Shown: one piece after another, positions 17,158 through 24,873 of the stretch
Layout of the letters: every line of letters starts with the position of its first letter
Position numbering within the stretch: position 1 is the stretch's first letter
NCBI GenBank assembly: GCA_947447975.1
Contig: CANFLU010000030.1
Coordinates: 1-37,596, forward strand
Direction: 5' to 3'
From: Comamonadaceae bacterium
Lineage (GTDB): Bacteria > Pseudomonadota > Gammaproteobacteria > Burkholderiales > Burkholderiaceae_C
Length of the DNA: 37,596 bases
Made by a program: the position numbers and the translations under genes
Notes under the pieces: model-generated
Told to the model about the DNA's origin: nothing
Database searches by the model: none
What the model saw: the letters and a program-made list of their open reading frames with translations, nothing else

Positions 17158-17319
17158 ATGTGGAAAATCGCAGTGGGCTTTGCCCTGTTTGCGGCCTTGG
17201 CTTTGTATATTTTGAGCAAGGGCGGAGATATCGATATGAGCGGCGAAAAGCATGGCGAGCAAGCCCCTGCCGCTGTCGAAGCTGAGAAGCCCGCCGCCGC
17301 GGCCAGTGAAGCAAAATAG
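17158..17319 (+). CDS. Small single-span membrane protein, 53 residues
   Basis: The protein is one hydrophobic helix (WKIAVGFALFAALALYIL, residues 2-19) followed by a charged, Ala/Glu/Lys-rich tail (GGDIDMSGEKHGEQ then AAVEAEKPAAAASEAK). I do not recognise a family. ATG 17158 is preceded by GGGAG at 17146-17150; a longer frame from 17098 would run through the terminator. The tail would face the periplasm if the N-terminus is inside, or the helix may serve as an uncleaved signal. It lies between the transporter terminator and uvrA. Coding is supported by the ribosome site and a coherent membrane-plus-tail design, but not by homology I can name. Confidence 0.6.
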   Translation: MWKIAVGFALFAALALYILSKGGDIDMSGEKHGEQAPAAVEAEKPAAAASEAK

Positions 17320-17344
17320 TCCAGTAACTACTGCCCAAATGCCC

Positions 17345-17368
17345 GCGCACCGGTATAAACCGGCGCGC
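17345..17368. promoter_or_regulatory. Near-perfect palindrome in the uvrA promoter region
   Basis: The arms are GCGC-a-CCGGT and ACCGG-c-GCGC around an ATAA centre; nine of ten arm positions pair. It is 42 bases upstream of the uvrA ATG. A TATAAA lies in its centre, and a TAGAAT that could be a -10 box lies just downstream at 17375-17380. It does not match the LexA CTGT-N8-ACAG pattern. It could be an operator or an mRNA 5' hairpin. Confidence 0.4.
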
Positions 17369-17409
17369 AATGCCTAGAATGCTGCTCCCCTACTTTGGAG
17401 CGCGTCACT

Positions 17410-20400
17410 ATGTCCGAGGGCACCATCCGCATCCGCGGAGCGCGGCAACATAATTTAAAAAACCTGGACCTGGACATTCGCACTGGCGAATTGACGGTGG
17501 TCACAGGTCCTAGCGGCTCGGGCAAATCCAGCCTGGTCTTTGACACGCTGTACGCCGAAGGGCAGCGGCGCTATGTCGAAACCTTTTCCGCCTACGCGCG
17601 CCAGTTTCTGGACCGCATGGACAAGCCGGCGGTGGACAAGGTGGAAGGCGTTCCCCCCGCGATCGCCATCGACCAGACCAATCCGGTACGTTCCAGCCGC
17701 TCCACCGTGGGCACGATGACAGAGCTGAACGACCATCTCAAGCTCTTGTTTTCCCGTGCGGGAAATTTATTTGACCGTGTGAGTGCCCAGCCAGTGCAGC
17801 ACGACACCCCCGAGTCCATCTATGCAGAATTGATCCGGCGCGCCGCGCAAGCCGGCAACCCACGCTTGGTGGTCACCTTTCCCGTAGAGTTACCGCTGGC
17901 CACCAGCGCAGAGGAATTAAGCCAATGGCTGAGCGCCAGCGGCTTTACCCGCGTGCATGGCGAGCGGACCTCCGGCGAGCGCCGGGTGCTGGACGTGGTG
18001 GCAGACCGATTCCGCATCGAAGGTGCCGACAAAGCACGGGTACTCGAAGCCCTGGAACTGGCCATCAAGCGTGGCAGTGGCCGCGTCCATGTGTACCAGG
18101 CGCCGGACAGCGACGCGTCGAATGCGTCGGGGATGGACAGCCATGCGGCATGGTCGTTTTCCACTGGGCTGCATTGCCCGCAAAGCGATGTGCGCTACCA
18201 AGAGCCCATCGCCTCGATGTTCTCCTTCAACTCCGCCGTAGGGGCTTGCGAAACTTGCCGTGGCTTTGGGCGGGTGGTGGGCGTGGACTATGGCTTGGTG
18301 ATTCCCAACGATAAGTTGACGCTGCGCGCAGGCGCCGTCAAGCCTATGCAAACACCGGCTTGGCAGGAATGCCAGGATGATTTGATGCGCCATGCAGAGG
18401 CCGAGGGCATCCCCCGTGACACACCTTGGTACAAGCTCAGTGCCGCGCAGCAGCAATGGGTACTCAAAGGATCGCCGCATTGGAATGGCAAATGGAACCA
18501 GCACTGGTTTGGCGTAGACCGGTTTTTTGAATACCTGGAAAGCAAAGCCTACAAAATGCACATCCGTGTGCTGTTGTCCAAGTACCGCAGCTACACGCCC
18601 TGCGGCGTGTGCGCAGGCGCACGGCTGAAAACCGAAAGCCTGTTGTGGCGAGTGGGCAGCAAAGCCGATGCGGATGCGGTGCTGGCGCCCACCAAGCGCT
18701 TTATGCCGCAGGGCGTGCAATGGACCACCGCGCAACTGCAAGCCTTGCCCGGTTTGTGCCTGCATGATTTGATGCTGTTGCCACTGGACCGCTTGCGCCA
18801 ATTTTTCGACCGCTTGCAAGTGGACCTCGAAGCCCGTGGGCCAAGCACCCAAGGCACAAGCGCTACGAGCATGCAAGCTGAAAAGTTAGCCGCCGCGACT
18901 GACGCAATAAGCGCGCACAGTACCGATGCGGTGGCCACCACCCATTCCGAGGCGGATAACAAAACGCTCAAGCTACTGCTGGACGAAATCCGCACGCGGC
19001 TGAAATACCTCTGCGATGTGGGCATTGGCTACCTGACACTGGACCGACAAAGCCGCACCTTGAGCGGTGGGGAAGTGCAGCGCATCAACCTGACGACCGC
19101 TTTGGGCACTTCCTTGGTCAATACCTTGTTTGTGCTCGATGAGCCTAGTATTGGCCTGCATCCGCGCGATATGCACCGCATCATCGTGGCCATGCAACGC
19201 TTGCGCGATGCGGGCAATACGCTGGTAGTGGTAGAGCACGACCCGGCAGTGATGCTGGCTGCCGACCGCATGCTGGACATGGGGCCGGGGCCCGGAGAAA
19301 AAGGCGGCCAGATCGTATTTGACGGTAGCACCGAAGCCCTGAAAGCAGCCGACACCTTGACCGGTGCCTACTTGGGCGGGCGCAAACAAGTGGGCATGGG
19401 CTTTAAGCGCATGGTGGGCGACAACACGCCGCGCCTGGTGCTGGAAGGCGTACGCGAGCACAACCTGAAAAATGTGGATGTAGAAATCCCCTTGCAGCGT
19501 CTGGTCTGCGTGACGGGGGTCAGCGGTTCGGGCAAGTCCACGCTGGTGCAGGACGTGTTGGCACCAGCGCTCTTGCGCCACTTTGGCAAAGCGACGGATA
19601 CGCCGGGGCTGCACAGCCGCTTGCTGGGCGCAGACATGCTCAGCGAAGTGGTGTTTGTGGACCAGTCACCCATCGGCAAAACCGCGCGCTCTAATCCATC
19701 AAGTTATGTGGGCGCCTGGGATGCTATCCGCGAACTGTTTGCCACTGCGCCGCTGTCGCAGGAGCGCAGCTACACCGCGTCCAAGTTCAGCTCCAACAGC
19801 GGCGACGGGCGCTGCCCAACTTGTGGTGGCTCAGGTTTTGAACATATTGAGATGCAATTTTTAAGCGACGTGTATTTGCGTTGTCCCGATTGCAATGGCA
19901 AGCGCTACCGGCCTGAAATTTTGGAAGTCACGATTGAACGCCGCACAGGGCCTGATAGTGCGCCGAAGGCCTACAACGTGGCCGATGTCCTAGACCTCAC
20001 CGTGAGCGAAGCGGCAGCCGTATTTGCGCAAGACCGCGAAGTGATACGCGCGCTGCAACCGATTGTCGATGTGGGTCTGGAATATGTAAAGCTGGGCCAA
20101 CCGGTGCCCACTTTGTCCGGCGGTGAAGCACAACGCCTGAAGCTGGCCGGCTTTTTGGCCGAGGCGGCGAAAGCCGCTAGCAATAGCCGCCAGCCAATGG
20201 CGCGCCGTGGCACGTTATTCATGCTGGACGAACCCACCACCGGCCTTCATTTTGACGACATCGCCAAGCTGATGCGCGCGCTGCGCAAACTGCTGGATGC
20301 CGGCCATTCGCTGTTGGTGATTGAACACAATTTGGACGTCATTCGCTCCAGCGACTGGCTGATCGACTTAGGCCCCGAGGGCGGTGACGCGGGCGGCGAA

Positions 20401-23400
20401 ATAGTCGCCTGCGGCACGCCGGAAGATTTACTGCTACACCCCACGAGCCACACCGGCAAGGCCTTGCGCGATTACGCGGCCAGTATGGGTGTGGTGCATG
20501 AAGTAGCGGAACCCAGCGCCAAGTACCTGTTGGGAGCCGATGCCATTTCGATTGCGGGCATAAGCGCTGAGGCGGACCCCGCATCGCTCACGCCCATACC
20601 CGTGGTAAGCCCGAAAAGTAAAGTGGATAACAACATCCGCATCGTCAACGCAAAAGAGCACAACCTGAAATCGCTGTCGGTGAACATTCCACGCGGTCAA
20701 TTCAGCGTCGTCACTGGCGTGAGCGGGTCGGGAAAGTCCACCTTGGCCTTTGACATCTTGTTCAACGAAGGCCAGCGGCGCTATTTGGAAAGCCTGAATG
20801 CGTATGCGCGTTCTATCGTGCAACCGGCTGGACGACCCGAGGTGGATGCGGTGTACGGCATCCCACCTACGGTGGCGATTGAGCAGCGGCTTTCGCGGGG
20901 GGGCCGCAAGTCGACGGTGGGGACCACTACCGAGGTCTGGCACTTCTTGCGCTTGCTGTACGTGAAGCTGGGTACGCAACACTGCGTCAAAGACGGGGCC
21001 GCGGTCGCGCCCCAAAGTGCGGACAGCATTGCCGCGCAATTGCTAAAAAACTACCGCGGCCAGCACATCGGTTTGCTGGCGCCCTTGGTTGTCGGGCGCA
21101 AAGGCGTGTACACCGAGTTGGCCGATTGGGCGCGCCCGCGCGGCTACACGCATTTGCGAGTCGATGGTGAATTTTTGCCCACACAGGGCTTTCCCCGCAT
21201 AGACCGTTTCAAAGAACACCATATCGAGTTGCCGGTGCTCAGCCTAGATGTCAAAGCGGCCGACGAAGCGACTTTACGCGCCGGTTTAGCGCAAGCGCTC
21301 ACCCATGGCAAAGGCGTGGTGCATGTGCTCAGTGGCCTGGACGATTTACGCGGCGCAATGCAAGCCGGCAGCAGCACGGCGGGCATAGGCAAGTTGGAAG
21401 TGTTTTCCACCAAACGCGCCTGCCCGGTGTGTTCTACCTCGTACACCGAGTTGGATCCCCGCTTGTTCAGCTACAACAGCAAACACGGCTGGTGCCCTGA
21501 TTGCGTTGGCACCGGGCTGGCCTTGACCAAAGAACAACGCAATGTGTTTGACGACACGGTGCGCGAAGACAACGGCGGGCGCGAACATACTTTTGCGGAG
21601 GCCGATGTGGAAGACTTGGCCGATACCGCCTGTCCACGCTGCCAGAGGACGCGTTTAAACGCCACGGCACGCGCGGTACGTTTTGGCGGCGTGGGCATTG
21701 CTGACATTGCTGCGCTGTCCGTCAGCGAAGTGCGCGCCTGGGTGCAAAGTCTGCAGGTGAGTGGCGCGATCAGCCAACGTGAAACCGATATTGCCCGCGA
21801 CCTGATTCCTGAAATCCGCAGTCGCTTGGAGTTTTTAGAAGAAGTGGGCCTGGGCTATTTGACTTTAGACCGCGGCGCACCTACCTTGAGCGGTGGCGAG
21901 GCGCAACGCATTCGCCTTGCGGCGCAACTGGGCAGCAATTTGCAAGGCGTGTGCTATGTGCTGGACGAGCCCACCATTGGCCTGCATGCGCGCGACAACA
22001 AAATTTTGCTGGGTGCCTTGAAAAGCCTGAGCGACAAGGGCAACACCTTGGTGGTAGTGGAGCATGATGAGGACACCATACGCCATGCCGACCATATTAT
22101 TGACATCGGTCCCAGCGCCGGTAAGCGCGGTGGGCGTTTGGTGGCGCAAGGCAGTATTGCCGATGTGCAAGCGCAAGCCGAATCACAAACTGGGCGCTAT
22201 CTGCTCCATGCCATGCTGCATCCCTTGGAGCCCAGACGTTTTGTGGCGAATTCCGGGGCATCCGCCTTGCTGGCTGCCGCCGCCTCTGCTGCAAGCGTCG
22301 CTGTGCAAAAACCATTGGCCAAGGGCCGCACCAGTGCACCAGCCGCCAAGTCCAGCGCGAAATCCAAGGCCGCACAGGCCCAAGCCGCAGCACTAGAAAG
22401 CAGTGTGCAAGTAGCTCTTGCCGATGTGCAATGGCTCACCGTACACAGCGCGAACCTGCACAACCTGCAATCGGTCACTGCAGCTGTGCCCTTGCAGCGT
22501 TTGGTGGCTATTACGGGCGTAAGCGGTTCCGGTAAATCCACGCTGGCGCGCGATGTCTTGCTAGCCAATGTGCAGGCGCTGGTACAGCAACGAGCCACCA
22601 AGGCCGGCCGGGATGCACACACGGCTGGGCGGGCACCGCCATTGATTGGCTGCGAAGCGATTTATGGCTATGAAAGCGTGGACCGCGTACTAGAAGTGGA
22701 CCAGACACCGATTGGCAAAACGCCACGTTCCTGCCCCGCCACGTATATCGGTTTTTGGGACACGATTCGCAAGTTATTTGCCGACACGCTGGAGGCCAAG
22801 GCGCGCGGCTATGCCGCTAACCGCTTTAGCTTTAACACCGGCGAAGGCCGCTGCCCGGGCTGCGAAGGCCAGGGCATACGCACCATTGGCATGAGCTTTT
22901 TACCCGACGTGAAGGTGCTGTGCGAGACCTGCAAAGGTGCGCGCTTCAACCCGGAAACCCAGGCAGTGACCTGGCGTGGCAAAAACATCGGCGAAGTGCT
23001 GCAAATGGAAGTGGACGAGGCCGTGGAGTTTTTCGCGGCCATGCCGGTGATTGCCCATCCCTTGCAATTACTCAAAGACGTGGGCCTGGGCTATCTGACG
23101 CTGGGCCAGCCTTCGCCTACCTTGAGCGGTGGCGAGGCGCAGCGCATCAAGCTGGTAACCGAACTATCGAAAGTGCGCGACGACATCACCCGGCGCGGCC
23201 AGAAGTCGCCACACACGCTGTATGTACTGGATGAACCGACAGTGGGCCTGCACATGGCCGATGTGGAAAAGCTGATCGCGGTGCTGCACCGCCTAGTACG
23301 GGCAGGGCATAGCGTTGTCGTCATCGAGCATGACTTGGATGTCATCGCCGAAGCCGACTGGGTCATCGACCTGGGACCCGAGGGCGGTAAAGAAGGGGGG

Positions 23401-23496
23401 CGCATTGTGGCGGCCGCCAGCCCGGAAGAAGTAGTGCGCCTGGCGACCCACACGGGCGTGGCTTTGAAAGCGGTATTGGGGCGTAAAGCGGCGTGA
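17410..23496 (+). CDS. uvrA: Tandem (double-length) UvrA-like excinuclease ABC subunit A
   Basis: The 2028-residue protein is two UvrA units fused head to tail. Four Walker A motifs lie at 33-41, 703-711, 1103-1111 and 1703-1711, and four LSGGE signatures at 551, 902, 1493 and 1905. Zinc-type cysteine pairs occur in both units: 802/805 with 825/828 and 1815/1818 with 1838/1841 (the canonical C-terminal finger), and 1338/1341 with 1362/1365 (first finger of unit 2). In unit 1 the matching first finger reads Cys256-Pro-Gln-Ser259 with 280/283, so one ligand is lost. A Lys/Ala linker (about 1615-1666) joins the third and fourth cassettes. UvrA recognises DNA damage with UvrB; double-length forms are known in Chlamydia and some Betaproteobacteria. 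ATG 17410 matches UvrA N-termini. No uvrB or ssb is adjacent, and whether a normal UvrA exists elsewhere is unknown. Confidence 0.93.
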   Translation: MSEGTIRIRGARQHNLKNLDLDIRTGELTVVTGPSGSGKSSLVFDTLYAEGQRRYVETFSAYARQFLDRMDKPAVDKVEGVPPAIAIDQTNPVRSSRSTVGTMTELNDHLKLLFSRAGNLFDRVSAQPVQHDTPESIYAELIRRAAQAGNPRLVVTFPVELPLATSAEELSQWLSASGFTRVHGERTSGERRVLDVVADRFRIEGADKARVLEALELAIKRGSGRVHVYQAPDSDASNASGMDSHAAWSFSTGLHCPQSDVRYQEPIASMFSFNSAVGACETCRGFGRVVGVDYGLVIPNDKLTLRAGAVKPMQTPAWQECQDDLMRHAEAEGIPRDTPWYKLSAAQQQWVLKGSPHWNGKWNQHWFGVDRFFEYLESKAYKMHIRVLLSKYRSYTPCGVCAGARLKTESLLWRVGSKADADAVLAPTKRFMPQGVQWTTAQLQALPGLCLHDLMLLPLDRLRQFFDRLQVDLEARGPSTQGTSATSMQAEKLAAATDAISAHSTDAVATTHSEADNKTLKLLLDEIRTRLKYLCDVGIGYLTLDRQSRTLSGGEVQRINLTTALGTSLVNTLFVLDEPSIGLHPRDMHRIIVAMQRLRDAGNTLVVVEHDPAVMLAADRMLDMGPGPGEKGGQIVFDGSTEALKAADTLTGAYLGGRKQVGMGFKRMVGDNTPRLVLEGVREHNLKNVDVEIPLQRLVCVTGVSGSGKSTLVQDVLAPALLRHFGKATDTPGLHSRLLGADMLSEVVFVDQSPIGKTARSNPSSYVGAWDAIRELFATAPLSQERSYTASKFSSNSGDGRCPTCGGSGFEHIEMQFLSDVYLRCPDCNGKRYRPEILEVTIERRTGPDSAPKAYNVADVLDLTVSEAAAVFAQDREVIRALQPIVDVGLEYVKLGQPVPTLSGGEAQRLKLAGFLAEAAKAASNSRQPMARRGTLFMLDEPTTGLHFDDIAKLMRALRKLLDAGHSLLVIEHNLDVIRSSDWLIDLGPEGGDAGGEIVACGTPEDLLLHPTSHTGKALRDYAASMGVVHEVAEPSAKYLLGADAISIAGISAEADPASLTPIPVVSPKSKVDNNIRIVNAKEHNLKSLSVNIPRGQFSVVTGVSGSGKSTLAFDILFNEGQRRYLESLNAYARSIVQPAGRPEVDAVYGIPPTVAIEQRLSRGGRKSTVGTTTEVWHFLRLLYVKLGTQHCVKDGAAVAPQSADSIAAQLLKNYRGQHIGLLAPLVVGRKGVYTELADWARPRGYTHLRVDGEFLPTQGFPRIDRFKEHHIELPVLSLDVKAADEATLRAGLAQALTHGKGVVHVLSGLDDLRGAMQAGSSTAGIGKLEVFSTKRACPVCSTSYTELDPRLFSYNSKHGWCPDCVGTGLALTKEQRNVFDDTVREDNGGREHTFAEADVEDLADTACPRCQRTRLNATARAVRFGGVGIADIAALSVSEVRAWVQSLQVSGAISQRETDIARDLIPEIRSRLEFLEEVGLGYLTLDRGAPTLSGGEAQRIRLAAQLGSNLQGVCYVLDEPTIGLHARDNKILLGALKSLSDKGNTLVVVEHDEDTIRHADHIIDIGPSAGKRGGRLVAQGSIADVQAQAESQTGRYLLHAMLHPLEPRRFVANSGASALLAAAASAASVAVQKPLAKGRTSAPAAKSSAKSKAAQAQAAALESSVQVALADVQWLTVHSANLHNLQSVTAAVPLQRLVAITGVSGSGKSTLARDVLLANVQALVQQRATKAGRDAHTAGRAPPLIGCEAIYGYESVDRVLEVDQTPIGKTPRSCPATYIGFWDTIRKLFADTLEAKARGYAANRFSFNTGEGRCPGCEGQGIRTIGMSFLPDVKVLCETCKGARFNPETQAVTWRGKNIGEVLQMEVDEAVEFFAAMPVIAHPLQLLKDVGLGYLTLGQPSPTLSGGEAQRIKLVTELSKVRDDITRRGQKSPHTLYVLDEPTVGLHMADVEKLIAVLHRLVRAGHSVVVIEHDLDVIAEADWVIDLGPEGGKEGGRIVAAASPEEVVRLATHTGVALKAVLGRKAA

Positions 23497-23543
23497 TGCG
23501 CCTAGCTTCTGCGTCTTAGCGTGAAGCCCATCTAGCGCTGAAT

Positions 23544-23619
23544 TGGTGCGGCTGGCGGGGATCGAACCCACGACCCTTGGCTTCGGAGGCCAATACTCTA
23601 TCCACTGAGCTACAGCCGC
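23544..23619 (-). tRNA. tRNA-Arg (anticodon CCG)
   Basis: The minus strand folds as a complete 76-nt cloverleaf. The acceptor is GCGGCTG/CAGCCGC, the D-stem GCTC/GAGT, the anticodon stem TTGGC/GCCAA with loop CTCCGAA, the variable loop GGGTC and the T-arm GTGGG-TTCGATC-CCCGC. The discriminator is A and CCA is encoded. The anticodon CCG is at 23584-23586 (complement) and reads CGG codons. It lies convergent to uvrA and divergent from the cytochrome gene. Confidence 0.96.
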
Positions 23620-23633
23620 GCCCTGAGCCAATG

Positions 23634-23639
23634 ATTGTA
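23634..23639 (-). promoter_or_regulatory. Candidate -10 box for tRNA-Arg (TACAAT)
   Basis: TACAAT on the minus strand lies 15 bases upstream of the mature tRNA 5' end, a sensible place for initiation a few bases before the tRNA. No -35 is clear. It overlaps the presumed -35 area of the divergent cytochrome promoter. Confidence 0.35.
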
Positions 23640-23662
23640 GGTTGTTTCGCCATGTGGGCGCC

Positions 23663-23668
23663 TATAAT
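23663..23668 (+). promoter_or_regulatory. Promoter -10 box of the cytochrome c gene (TATAAT)
   Basis: A perfect TATAAT lies 42 bases before the cytochrome ATG. Possible -35 boxes are GGTTGT at 17-bp spacing or TTGTTT at 15 bp, both weak. A leader of about 35 bases with an AGAGGA ribosome site (from 23699) fits this start. Confidence 0.55.
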
Positions 23669-23709
23669 GCGGGGTTGTTTTACCCGGCCACAGCGTATTA
23701 GAGGACTCC

Positions 23710-24222
23710 ATGAGCGACACCAGCCATACCGAAGAAGACCACACCGGTCCGATCAAAACCCCCCAACAACTTTTGATGGCTGTATTTTTCTCGTTTGTGA
23801 TCCCGATTTTTATCATCATTGGCCTGGTCTATTACGTCACCTCGCACGACAAACCCGGCGCTGGCGCGACCAATGTCGAAAAATCAGTGGAAGAGCGGAT
23901 CCAAAAAGTGGGTAGCGTAGAGATTCGCGACGCCAACCGTGAAATGAAGACCGGCGAGGCCGTGTTTGCGGCCCAATGCTCGGCCTGCCATGCCAATGGT
24001 GCAGCCGGTGCGCCTAAATTTGGCGACAAGACGGCTTGGGCACCACGTATCAAAACAGGATTTGATGCGCTGTGGAATTCTGCGCTGAAGGGCAAGAACG
24101 CGATGGGAGCCCAAGGTGGCGGCGATTTCGAAGACTTTGAAATTGCGCGTGCAGTGGTTTATATGGCTAATGCGGGCGGCGCCAAATTCCCCGAGCCTAG
24201 CAAACCAGAAGCCGCCAAGTAA
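23710..24222 (+). CDS. Membrane-anchored cytochrome c (c5-like)
   Basis: The 170-residue protein has a charged N-terminus, one membrane anchor (LLMAVFFSFVIPIFIIIGLVYYV, about residues 21-43) and a periplasmic single-haem domain. The haem motif is CSACH at residues 90-94, with GAPKFGDKTAWAPR after it and KGKNAMGAQGG carrying the likely distal methionine. The closest group is cytochrome c5/CytC class I, which carries electrons to terminal oxidases. An AGAGGA box precedes the ATG and a TATAAT promoter is present. The gene is monocistronic, ending in a strong terminator. The hydrophobic segment lacks a clear signal-peptidase site, so I call it an uncleaved anchor. Confidence 0.88.
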   Translation: MSDTSHTEEDHTGPIKTPQQLLMAVFFSFVIPIFIIIGLVYYVTSHDKPGAGATNVEKSVEERIQKVGSVEIRDANREMKTGEAVFAAQCSACHANGAAGAPKFGDKTAWAPRIKTGFDALWNSALKGKNAMGAQGGGDFEDFEIARAVVYMANAGGAKFPEPSKPEAAK

Positions 24223-24240
24223 GCTGTTGGGTCTGCACAC

Positions 24241-24269
24241 AAAAACCGGTTTTTTAACCGGTTTTTTTT
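24241..24269. terminator. Bidirectional terminator between cytochrome c and the converging hypothetical gene
   Basis: A stem AAAACCGGTT / AACCGGTTTT with a T-rich loop is flanked by A-run on the left and eight T on the right, so it can end transcripts from either strand. It lies 19 bases after the cytochrome stop and about 50 bases from the stop of the convergent gene. Confidence 0.85.
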
Positions 24270-24318
24270 ACGTCTGCGAAGTCGTGCTTTCTGCCACACT
24301 GTTCGCCTAAGCCTGGGT

Positions 24319-24861
24319 TTATTTATTTTTTTCCATCAGGGCCGGACTCTTTTGGTAGCCGAAGCGCTGGGGCAACTCAGCGGCGCGCACTTCTTGAATC
24401 GGCCAATGCCAAAGCTCCAGTGCTTCCGCCAAGCTGGCAACATCTTGGGTGTGCACGAGTCCGAAGCCCAGCGAGGTGTGTAGGTAGGGCCAACCGCGCT
24501 CGTCCATGTAGACCTGCACCAGCGAAGCGGCTTGCTTGGTACTGGAGCTGATCGCACCCTGTGCATCCACGCGCCAGACAAAGGGCGTGGCTTCTAGCTC
24601 GACATACACGCGCTGCGGCCCGTTTTGAAAATACCAGCAGCCCTGGGCATCGACCCCGTAGTTGCGCTCGATAAAGTCAATGAGCTTTTCATGCTTGAGC
24701 ATCGAGCCCTTGGCACCAGGCATGCCGCTGGCAAAACTGCCTATGGCCTGGGTGCGGTCGTCACGCATATACCAGTTGCCGCGCGCGTCCAGGCCCAGCC
24801 AGCTGTAGCAATGCGGGACATTGGGCCATTTGGCCATCGCCTGTTTAACTATGTCATCCAT
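24319..24861 (-). CDS. Conserved hypothetical protein (DUF2946-like by recall)
   Basis: This is a 180-residue soluble protein without signal peptide or membrane segment. It opens MDDIVKQAMAKWPNVPHCYSWLGLDARG and has aromatic-rich repeats of the type D-A-x-G-x-W-Y (GLDARGNWYMRDD, GVDAQGCWYFQNG, MDERGWPYLHTS), which suggest a beta-hairpin repeat fold. Similar proteins occur widely in Comamonadaceae; I recall a DUF2946 label but am not sure of it. Function is unknown. It follows the YheT-type hydrolase by 12 bases on the same strand, so the pair is probably co-transcribed. It ends in a lysine-rich tail next to a bidirectional terminator. Confidence 0.75.
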   Translation of the reverse strand: MDDIVKQAMAKWPNVPHCYSWLGLDARGNWYMRDDRTQAIGSFASGMPGAKGSMLKHEKLIDFIERNYGVDAQGCWYFQNGPQRVYVELEATPFVWRVDAQGAISSSTKQAASLVQVYMDERGWPYLHTSLGFGLVHTQDVASLAEALELWHWPIQEVRAAELPQRFGYQKSPALMEKNK

Positions 24862-24873
24862 GCGCTTGATAAA

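Noticed and set aside
17345..17368. LexA (SOS) box upstream of uvrA
   Set aside because: The palindrome is CCGGT-centred and lacks the CTGT-N8-ACAG pattern; no LexA-like site was seen in the 90 bases before the gene.
23544..23619. tRNA-Arg as an integration site for a mobile element
   Set aside because: No integrase and no repeat of the tRNA 3' end were seen nearby; the flanks are uvrA and a cytochrome gene in an ordinary arrangement.
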